Shown here: in pieces, positions 1-5,457 of the stretch
Layout of the letters: every line of letters begins with the position of its first letter
How positions within the stretch are numbered: the first letter of the stretch is position 1
Assembly (NCBI GenBank): GCA_002455215.1
Contig: DKKK01000187.1
Location: 1,736-10,510, forward strand
DNA from: Anaerolineales bacterium UBA6668
Lineage (GTDB): Bacteria; Chloroflexota; Anaerolineae; Anaerolineales; UBA6668
Direction: 5' to 3'
Length of the DNA: 8,775 nt
Notes under the pieces: model-generated
Told to the model about the DNA's origin: nothing
The model's database searches: none
Seen by the model: only the letters and a program-made list of their open reading frames with translations
Translations under genes and position numbers: made by a program

Positions 1-2377
1 TTCCACTGCTGGCGGCTATCGTCACCACTTCCTGATTGCTAAACAACTGCTGGCTTAGCTCAGTCGTGCGCACAGCCCCGCTTTGGTAGGCAATGGTTTC
101 GCCATCGTCTTCATAGAGAGTGAAATGGCTCGGTGCGCCATGGGCATACACCCGCACAATCAATTCATCGCGCACAGTACCATCTCGCCTTCTGCCAAAC
201 ACATTGCTGGTTTGGGCATCCACATACATAGTGGGAATCAGTGCCCCGGCTCGCACAAACAGCGGAATTTGCAAGTCGGAGCCGGAAGAAACGGGCACAT
301 TAACCGTGCCACCCGTGCTGGCAGACAGGGCATCAGTGCGGTAGTTGTACCAATCACCCGCCGGCAAGTACACATTGCTATTGGTAACCCCACTTTGGGT
401 GATGGTTTGGAGCAAAATTTCATCGCCCAACATTTTCAAATCCCCGTCTTCGCGCACAGCCAAGTTATCCTGATAATAAAAGACGAGCGGGGCAAGCACC
501 GGTTCGCCATATAAGTAGGCGCGGTGTGCCAATGAGTATAAAAATGGCACCCATTCATAACGCATACGGATATTGGCAAGATTGCTGGCGACATTACCGA
601 TAAGGCTTGGCGCGGTTTGGTAGGCATTGCTTAGGTTTTCGGTGTGGGGGCGAACGGGCACATCTGTCAAGCTACTGTTGGCAAACCAAGTGGTGTAAAG
701 CGCATCGGTTGTGGCACTCCCGCGAAAACCGCCAATGTCTGAGCCAAAATAATCTATACCGGAGAAAGACATGTGCATTTGGGTGTTTTGGTGCGTGGTA
801 AGGCTGTTGAAATTGCGCCCAATGTCGCCCGACCACATGCCCACCCCAAAACGTTGAATGCCAGATGTGCCGGAGCGTGACAAAATTGCCAAGCGTTGGG
901 TGTTGTTGTTGCGGGCATAGCCGCGAGCAATGCTTTGTGCCCAAGCAAAGTTATAGTAGTTGTGGTTAGCAAGGTGATTGTTGAGCAACAAGCCCGGCAA
1001 GCCCACATACCAGCCGTTGGCGTTATAGAGTTCCGGTTCGCCCAAATCGGTCCAATGCCCGATAACGCCTTCACTGACCAAATGCTGGCGGGCATTGTCA
1101 TGCCACCAGTCGGCGGCTGTGGTATCGCTCCAGTCAATCATACTGCCATTGCCCCACCAGCCGCCCACATTGACCGGGCTTCCACCCGCACCACTTTCCA
1201 CCAAGCCACCCATCCCATTCAATGCGGTGTAGTTGCTCAGGTTATTGGCAATATACGACTCTTCAATCACAATAATTCCCACCCCTTCGGTGGCTTTTAG
1301 GCTGGCAATTTTGCTGGCTGGGTTAGGAAAGTGGGTGGTGTCCCATGCCAGCGAACCCATTTGACTACTGGCGGTTGGGGTAATGCCCCCAAACCATTGC
1401 AAATCGAGCACAAAGCCATCCACCGGGAACTGATTGTTTTTTAAACTGGTTAACTTGCTCTCCATTTCTGCCCAACTTTCAAAGCCATACTCCGAAACCC
1501 ACAACCCAAAAAGCTTTTTGGGTGGAACGGGTGGGCGTCCGGTTAGCTCCATATAATCTTGGCGCAGATCTTTTAAGTTTTGCCCGCCCAAAACATACCA
1601 GCGCAGTGGTTGGGTTTCTGCCACAGTCACCCGCCAAGGGGTGCTGACCATTGACCACGTTTGTTTGTAAAAGCTGTCTAAGAAGAGTGCAAAATTGGTG
1701 TGGTTGTTGCCGAGGGCATACAAAATCGGAAACTGTGCATTGCCAACCGCTCCATCACTAAAACCTACCATCGCATTGCCATAGCTTCCACCGGGTGTGC
1801 GGGAGCGCCCTGCCCAGTCGCCATCTGGCTCAGCGGGTGTGATAAATTGTTCGCCCAAACCGTATGCGTTCAGCAGATTGGTATTGAGTGTCAGTGTTTT
1901 GCTGGTGGTGCTGGTTAAACTGCCGGGGCAAACTTCGGAAAGAAAAACCGCTGGTGTGAGGGTGTTATCATAGACAGTGGCACACAGCCGCGTGGTGTTG
2001 ATTTCAATGCGTAAGCTGGCAGTGGTGAGTACCCCGCTCCCGTTATCTGAAAACAGATTGGGTCCGCTGTAGTTGGTTTTGGCAACCATGGGGGAAGTGT
2101 AGAGCGGGCTGGAAAGAGTGGGCAGTGCCCCTGTGCCTGCTTCAAAGTGTACCAAGTCGTCATCTAGCACTTCAACCACCAAATAGTTGCCGGCGCTGAT
2201 ATAGCCCAGTCGCTGAATGCCAGCGGCATAGGCTTTTGGGGTGTGGTGGTGGTTGGTTAGCCCAAAGGCTGTGACACAAACCAGCAATAAGTCAAAGATA
2301 GAGCGCATCCAAGAGCGTTGCCGCGTGATGATTGTCTGGCTTGTTTGCAAAGTGTGCGATGAAAATAACTTAAGCAT
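1..2377 (-). CDS. Secreted GH31 family glycoside hydrolase (alpha-glucosidase/alpha-xylosidase/transglucosylase type), C-terminus beyond the window
   Basis: The minus frame is open without a stop from the ATG at 2377 to the window edge (792 codons plus one base), so the gene is partial at its 3' end. The start is supported by GGGAG six bases upstream. Residues 1-51 look like a signal peptide: a basic stretch, the hydrophobic run IFDLLLVCVTAFGL, then an AYA-A cleavage-like site, which suggests export. A beta-rich N-terminal domain follows (about 55-285), then the TIM barrel, which begins near KLFGLWVSEYGF (about 285). GH31 landmarks in order are FVLDLQWFGG (about 323-332), WTDLGEPE with the probable nucleophile Asp444, SGTSGIQRFGVGMWSGD with the probable acid/base Asp518, and SDIGGF around Asp547. 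After the barrel come VYLPAGDWYNY (about 665-675), PLFVRAGALIPT (about 705-716) and LYEDDGET (about 750), typical of the GH31 C-terminal beta domains (DUF5110-like). Retaining hydrolysis or transfer of alpha-glycosides is known for the family; the exact substrate cannot be read here. The common nucleophile motif is WxDMNEP, so DLGEPE marks a divergent subgroup. Confidence 0.93.
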   Translation of the reverse strand, partial: MLKLFSSHTLQTSQTIITRQRSWMRSIFDLLLVCVTAFGLTNHHHTPKAYAAGIQRLGYISAGNYLVVEVLDDDLVHFEAGTGALPTLSSPLYTSPMVAKTNYSGPNLFSDNGSGVLTTASLRIEINTTRLCATVYDNTLTPAVFLSEVCPGSLTSTTSKTLTLNTNLLNAYGLGEQFITPAEPDGDWAGRSRTPGGSYGNAMVGFSDGAVGNAQFPILYALGNNHTNFALFLDSFYKQTWSMVSTPWRVTVAETQPLRWYVLGGQNLKDLRQDYMELTGRPPVPPKKLFGLWVSEYGFESWAEMESKLTSLKNNQFPVDGFVLDLQWFGGITPTASSQMGSLAWDTTHFPNPASKIASLKATEGVGIIVIEESYIANNLSNYTALNGMGGLVESGAGGSPVNVGGWWGNGSMIDWSDTTAADWWHDNARQHLVSEGVIGHWTDLGEPELYNANGWYVGLPGLLLNNHLANHNYYNFAWAQSIARGYARNNNTQRLAILSRSGTSGIQRFGVGMWSGDIGRNFNSLTTHQNTQMHMSFSGIDYFGSDIGGFRGSATTDALYTTWFANSSLTDVPVRPHTENLSNAYQTAPSLIGNVASNLANIRMRYEWVPFLYSLAHRAYLYGEPVLAPLVFYYQDNLAVREDGDLKMLGDEILLQTITQSGVTNSNVYLPAGDWYNYRTDALSASTGGTVNVPVSSGSDLQIPLFVRAGALIPTMYVDAQTSNVFGRRRDGTVRDELIVRVYAHGAPSHFTLYEDDGETIAYQSGAVRTTELSQQLFSNQEVVTIAASSG

Positions 2378-2383
2378 ACAAAT

Positions 2384-2388
2384 CTCCC
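2384..2388 (-). promoter_or_regulatory. Ribosome binding site of the GH31 gene
   Basis: GGGAG on the minus strand lies six bases before the ATG at 2377. The only close in-frame alternative, the ATG at 2308 (residue 24), has no purine-rich site before it, so the upstream start is preferred even though it gives a long n-region to the signal peptide. Confidence 0.7.
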
Positions 2389-2433
2389 GATTTCGATAAA
2401 ATTGCCAGTCCATTTGTTTTTGGCGTTGACAAA

Positions 2434-2442
2434 ATTATACCA
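2434..2442 (-). promoter_or_regulatory. Candidate extended -10 promoter for the GH31 gene
   Basis: On the minus strand TGGTATAAT is an exact TGn-TATAAT extended -10 element. It would start transcription about 50 bases before the GH31 ATG. A second exact TATAAT lies 20 bases further upstream (2454-2459). Neither has a good -35 hexamer at 16-18 bases, so the assignment rests on the -10 boxes alone in AT-rich DNA. Confidence 0.4.
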
Positions 2443-2472
2443 AAAACAGCATCATTATAACCCAAATAAGAC

Positions 2473-2498
2473 AAAATTAGGGGATTTACCCTAGTTTT
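2473..2498 (-). terminator. Possible intrinsic terminator of the metal ABC operon
   Basis: Inverted repeat with ten-base arms (AAAATTAGGG and CCCTAGTTTT on the plus strand) around a six-base loop. On the leftward transcript the stem has one C-A mismatch and is followed by TTTTGTCTTATTT, a modest U-rich tail. It lies about 90 bases past the permease stop. On the plus-strand transcript the mismatch becomes a G-U pair and the tail is TTTTTG, so it could work in either direction, but no plus-strand gene is visible. Confidence 0.4.
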
Positions 2499-2556
2499 TG
2501 TTTGATAGTGCGCAATATTTCGCTTTTTTATGGGTAACTAGGATGGTTTGGTTTTT

Positions 2557-2584
2557 CAACTTTGTTTTTTAAAAAACAAAGTTG
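2557..2584. repeat. Perfect 28-bp palindrome just after the permease stop
   Basis: CAACTTTGTTTTTT is followed directly by its exact reverse complement with no spacer (centre 2570/2571). It starts one base beyond the TAG stop of the permease gene (2586-2588). The stem could slow or end leftward transcription, but the bases after it on that strand are AAAAACC rather than a U-tract, so it is not a canonical terminator. It could instead protect the 3' end of the operon mRNA or be a small repeat. Confidence 0.6.
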
Positions 2585-2585
2585 G

Positions 2586-3398
2586 CTAGTTCTTCCGGCG
2601 CTTGAGTACCCACACCACTCCAAACATCACCGTGCAGGTCAGCACGACTGTTGCGCCCGATGATAAATTGGCGTAGTAGGAAGCGTATAGCCCAACAATG
2701 CCAGCCCCAACTGCCAAAAAAGCGGCGATGAGCATCATGCGCGGCAGGCGTGTGGTGAGTAGGGAGGCGGTTGCCGCTGGCGTGATGAGCAAGGCACTAG
2801 TCAGCACCACCCCCACGGCTTGAATGCCTGTCACCACAGTCAATGCCAACAAAACGAGCAATCCATATCGAATCCATTCTGCCCGCAGTCCTATCACTTG
2901 TGCATGGGTGGGGTCGTAAGAAGTTAGCTCTAACTCCTTGTGAAAGAGCACCACACACAACAATACCAACACACACACTGCCGCCATGCGCACCAAATCG
3001 GTCGGCGTAACACCTAAAATATTGCCAAATAGGATGTGAGTTAGGTCACGAAAGGAGCGGGCAGTGCTCATGAGCAAGATGCCGAGTGCAAACATGCCCG
3101 TAAACAAAATGCCAATTGCGGTATCTTCGCGAATTTCATCTTGGCGCGTGAGCCAGCCAATGCCAAGAGCCGTGAGCAGTGCCGCAACCAAAGCACCCCA
3201 GAATAAATCCCATTGATTGAAAAAGGCAACAACCAAGCCCGGCAGGGTGGTGTGTGCCATCGCATCGCCAATGAATGCCATGCGCCGCAAGACAACATAC
3301 ACACCCAGCAAGGCACAGGTCGTTCCCACCAGCACTGCCGCAATTAGGCTATTTTGCATAAACGCATATTGAAAAGGGTCTATTAACCACTGTAGCAT
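2586..3398 (-). CDS. Metal ABC transporter permease (ABC-3 family, ZnuB/MntB/TroC type)
   Basis: A 270-residue membrane protein of the usual length for the ABC-3 family, which forms the channel for zinc or manganese import across the inner membrane as a homodimer. Visible features are a string of about eight hydrophobic segments beginning at residue 16, the early family motif GVYVVLRRMAFIGDAMAHTTLPG (about 32-54), and the conserved late segment GIQAVGVVLTSALLITPAATASLL (about 196-219), where the ATPase contact region is expected. The ATG at 3398 is preceded by a weak AGGT about ten bases upstream. The gene follows the ATPase gene with a 23-base gap and is the last of the operon. ABC-3 permeases do not reveal by eye whether Zn or Mn is carried. 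The TAG stop is followed at once by a perfect palindrome. Confidence 0.93.
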   Translation of the reverse strand: MLQWLIDPFQYAFMQNSLIAAVLVGTTCALLGVYVVLRRMAFIGDAMAHTTLPGLVVAFFNQWDLFWGALVAALLTALGIGWLTRQDEIREDTAIGILFTGMFALGILLMSTARSFRDLTHILFGNILGVTPTDLVRMAAVCVLVLLCVVLFHKELELTSYDPTHAQVIGLRAEWIRYGLLVLLALTVVTGIQAVGVVLTSALLITPAATASLLTTRLPRMMLIAAFLAVGAGIVGLYASYYANLSSGATVVLTCTVMFGVVWVLKRRKN

Positions 3399-3421
3399 GA
3401 GAAAGATACCTGTTTCACCTG

Positions 3422-4138
3422 TTACATTTGTCGAAGGGTGAGTACTTTTCCATCCGACATTTCAAGCACCCGGTCAAATTGTTGTGCCAATTGAGCGGTA
3501 TCGTGTGTGGCAACAACGACTGTTTTGCCTTGTTGTTGTAGTTGGTCTAATACGTTCCAAATAATTTCGCGTGTTTCACTATCTACAGCATTAAACGGTT
3601 CGTCTAGTAAAAGCAGGTCTGCGCCTTGCACAATGGCGCGTGCCAATAGTGCGCGTTGTTGTTGCCCGCCCGAGAGTTGGCTAATCTGCCGCTGGGTTAG
3701 GGCTTTTAATCCCAACTGCGCGATGACTGTTTGGCAAATGGCGCGGTCTTCGGCATTGGGTGTGCCAAACCAGCCGAGATGAACATACCTGCCCGCCAAG
3801 ACCAACCGTTCAAGCGAGACGGGAAAACGCCAGTCAATTTCGCCACGTTGCGGGAGATAGGCAACACGGTGGTAGCATAAGCCAATTGGGTTGCCATAAA
3901 TGCTCACTTTGCCGGACTCAATTCGCATCAGCCCAACGATGGTTTTTAGTAAGGTGGATTTTCCTGCACCATTTGCCCCAACCAATGCCACCCTTTGCGC
4001 AGGTGCAATTTCGAAGCTAACCTGGTCGAGCGCAATTTGTTTGTCGCGTGGATGTAGCACACACACTTGCTCAAGGGCTAGGGCTGGAGCTCCAATAACC
4101 GGTTCACGGTGGCGGTGGGGGCGGTATAAAAAAGGCAA
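3422..4138 (-). CDS. Metal ABC transporter ATP-binding protein (ZnuC/MntB/TroB type)
   Basis: A 238-residue nucleotide-binding subunit that powers metal uptake through the permease encoded next to it. All ABC ATPase motifs are intact: Walker A GANGAGKST (54-62), Q-loop around Gln97 in LPQRGEIDWRFP, signature LSGGQ (155-159), Walker B LLLLDE (175-180) and the switch His212 in THD. The QRGEIDWRFP segment resembles what I recall of the manganese/iron-type (MntB, SitB, TroB) ATPases rather than E. coli ZnuC. The best start is a TTG at 4138, 20 bases after the stop of the binding-protein gene, with a weak AGAGA before it. No ATG or GTG lies in frame between that stop and the conserved domain, so a non-ATG start is required. 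It sits in the middle of a three-gene operon. Confidence 0.93.
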   Translation of the reverse strand: MPFLYRPHRHREPVIGAPALALEQVCVLHPRDKQIALDQVSFEIAPAQRVALVGANGAGKSTLLKTIVGLMRIESGKVSIYGNPIGLCYHRVAYLPQRGEIDWRFPVSLERLVLAGRYVHLGWFGTPNAEDRAICQTVIAQLGLKALTQRQISQLSGGQQQRALLARAIVQGADLLLLDEPFNAVDSETREIIWNVLDQLQQQGKTVVVATHDTAQLAQQFDRVLEMSDGKVLTLRQM

Positions 4139-4158
4139 AATATCTCTAATGTGAATGT

Positions 4159-5079
4159 TTACTGGAGTGCTGTGCGAATCGTCTCTATATTATACTGCAT
4201 GAATTTCAGGTAGGTTTCCCCTGCCGAGCCGGGTGCGCCCAGCGCATCGGTGTATAAGGTTGGTGCTAGTTGCACGCCAGCCGTTTGGGCTATTTGTTCG
4301 ATTAGTTTAGGGTTGTGAACGTTTTCGGCAAAAATGGCGGGCACCCCCGATTGACGAATTTCTTCGGCAATTTGGGCGATGTGCGCCGCGGAGGCATCGC
4401 CACTTTCGGTGCTGACAGAACCCAGCGCTGAACCTAGAATTTCAAAACCGTAGGTGTAGGCAAAGTAGGAAAAAGTGTCGTGGCTGGTGAGCAATTTGCG
4501 GTGCGCTTCAGGGATTTCTGCCACTTGTGCCAGAATCCACTGGTCAAGTTTGGTTAATTCTGCTAGGTAGGTTTCGGCGTTTTGGGCGTAGGTGCTGGCA
4601 TTGGCAGGGTCTAGGCGTTCCAGCGTCACCTGAATTTGGCGCACCATCACCATTGCATTGGGAACACTGTGCCAAACATGCGGGTCATTTTCGCTGTGGT
4701 CATGTCCTCCTTCAACAACTGGCAGAATCTCCAACTCTTGCGAAACCACCACCCTTTCGGCAGAACTTTGCGAGGCGGTGTATAAATCATCTAGCCAAGT
4801 TTCAAAACCAATGCCGTTTTCAAAAATGACATCGGCACGGGCAAGGCGAACCCCATCGGCGGGGGTGGGTTCAAAGGTGTGGGCATCACTATCCGCTCCC
4901 ACCATGACTTGCAAGTCAATTGCCGAACCCCCCACGGCTTGCACCCAATCGCCGAGAATGGAGTAGGTTGCCACAACTTGAAGATTGCCATCTTTGGTAG
5001 GGACGGCAGGCGTTGCGGTATTGCAGGCACTGAGAAAAAGAAGGGGGAAAATCAGAAACGGGAATTTGTAAGTAGGCAT
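4159..5079 (-). CDS. Metal ABC transporter substrate-binding lipoprotein (cluster 9 / TroA-ZnuA family)
   Basis: A 306-residue extracytoplasmic metal-binding protein that captures Zn2+ or Mn2+ and delivers it to the ABC permease. The N-terminus is a lipoprotein signal (hydrophobic FPFLIFPLLF, lipobox LSAC with Cys19), so the mature protein is membrane-anchored. The four expected metal ligands can be placed: His67 (DAHTFEP), His134 (NDPHVWH), His200 (TSHDTFSYF) and Asp278 (YTDALG). This H/H/H/D set matches TroA; strict Mn binders such as PsaA carry Glu at the third position. A short acidic/His segment (GGHDHSEND, 124-132) stands where ZnuA proteins often have a His-rich loop, but is small. The frame is open further upstream to 5190, but a strong promoter with its -10 at 5123-5128 lies inside that extension, and the lipoprotein signal starts exactly at the ATG at 5079. 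No good Shine-Dalgarno precedes it. It is first in the operon. Confidence 0.92.
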   Translation of the reverse strand: MPTYKFPFLIFPLLFLSACNTATPAVPTKDGNLQVVATYSILGDWVQAVGGSAIDLQVMVGADSDAHTFEPTPADGVRLARADVIFENGIGFETWLDDLYTASQSSAERVVVSQELEILPVVEGGHDHSENDPHVWHSVPNAMVMVRQIQVTLERLDPANASTYAQNAETYLAELTKLDQWILAQVAEIPEAHRKLLTSHDTFSYFAYTYGFEILGSALGSVSTESGDASAAHIAQIAEEIRQSGVPAIFAENVHNPKLIEQIAQTAGVQLAPTLYTDALGAPGSAGETYLKFMQYNIETIRTALQ

Positions 5080-5122
5080 ATTCGTGTTGGGTTGGGCGAT
5101 TTTATTGAATATATTTTTTATT

Positions 5123-5151
5123 ATCATATCATTATTGAAAATAGTTGTCAA
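5123..5151 (-). promoter_or_regulatory. Sigma-70 type promoter of the metal ABC operon
   Basis: On the minus strand an exact TTGACA (5146-5151) is separated by exactly 17 bases from TATGAT (5123-5128), five of six matches to TATAAT. Predicted transcription start is near 5116, giving a leader of roughly 35-40 bases before the ATG at 5079. This position argues against the two upstream in-frame ATG codons as starts of the binding protein. Confidence 0.8.
5136..5150 (-). promoter_or_regulatory. Fur/Zur-family-like operator overlapping the -35 box
   Basis: TGACAACTATTTTCA on the minus strand fits the 7-1-7 inverted-repeat layout of Fur-superfamily operators. It matches the classical TGATAAT-N-ATTATCA at 12 of 14 defined positions. 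It begins inside the -35 hexamer and covers most of the spacer, so a bound metalloregulator would block RNA polymerase. This placement before a metal-uptake operon is what repression by Zur, Mur or Fur under metal-replete conditions would predict. The regulator gene is not in the window. Confidence 0.6.
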
Positions 5152-5214
5152 TAAAAGGCTTAAACAGGGCAGGGCTACGAAAAAGCGCAATTTCCAGCCG
5201 TATCGAATATAACC

Positions 5215-5247
5215 TAAGGGTCTTTTCTCGCATCGAAATGACCCTTA
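5215..5247. repeat. Imperfect hairpin in the spacer between the metal operon and amt
   Basis: Eight-base outer arms TAAGGGTC and GACCCTTA, a single T-T mismatch, then an inner TTTC/GAAA stem around a seven-base loop. The plus-strand 3' flank is TTTTC, but no plus-strand gene precedes it, so a terminator role is doubtful. It lies upstream of the metal operon promoter. A degenerate intergenic repeat is more likely. Confidence 0.4.
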
Positions 5248-5287
5248 TTTTCTAACGTTGTATTCGTTCTCGAATTTCGTTTTGTAA

Positions 5288-5320
5288 AGACGTAACAGGT
5301 CTTTGAGACCTGTTACGTCT
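5288..5320. repeat. Perfect 33-base hairpin palindrome (REP/MITE-like)
   Basis: Arms AGACGTAACAGGTCT (5288-5302) and AGACCTGTTACGTCT (5306-5320) are exact reverse complements around a three-base loop TTG. Neither strand has a proper U-tract after it (TTTACAAAA on the minus, CAATATC on the plus), so it is not a typical terminator. The CAGGTCT/AGACCTG core resembles short dispersed palindromes I remember from intergenic DNA of Chloroflexota and some other phyla. Only one copy is in this window. Confidence 0.65.
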
Positions 5321-5400
5321 CAATATCATAAAACACGGCCACAGATTTCTCAAATAGGCTGAACAGTCACAATTTAAGTTGCGATTTTTAGATGGGAATC

Positions 5401-5431
5401 AAAAAAGCATCACTTATCGGGTGATGCTTTT
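5401..5431 (-). terminator. Intrinsic terminator of amt
   Basis: Perfect 11-bp stem: AAAAGCATCAC (5403-5413) pairs with GTGATGCTTTT (5421-5431) around a seven-base loop. Read leftward, the stem ends in six consecutive T (the A-run at 5401-5406). It begins 27 bases after the amt stop codon, the expected place for a rho-independent terminator. Confidence 0.85.
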
Positions 5432-5457
5432 GGAATGAGGGGTAAGGCTAGAGTCGG

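Larger units (their letters stand above)
5080..5457. other. Intergenic region between amt and the metal ABC operon
   Basis: This 378-base stretch has no supportable gene. From right to left it holds the amt terminator (5401-5431), about 80 AT-rich bases with nothing recognisable, the perfect palindrome (5288-5320), an imperfect hairpin (5215-5247), and the promoter with overlapping operator of the metal operon (5123-5151). The open frame entering it from the binding-protein gene is judged untranslated, because it lies upstream of or within the promoter. Confidence 0.7.

Noticed and set aside
83..514. Open frame of 143 codons on the plus strand near the left edge
   Set aside because: It lies opposite the C-terminal GH31 domains (VYLPAGDWYNY, LYEDDGET), so it is a shadow frame.
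896..1300. Open frame of 134 codons on the plus strand inside the GH31 gene
   Set aside because: It is a shadow of the GH31 coding frame, which carries all catalytic motifs; its translation has no recognisable domain.
5080..5190. N-terminal extension of the metal-binding protein to the ATG at 5190 or 5127
   Set aside because: The extension overlaps a TTGACA-17-TATGAT promoter, and the true lipoprotein signal begins at the ATG at 5079.
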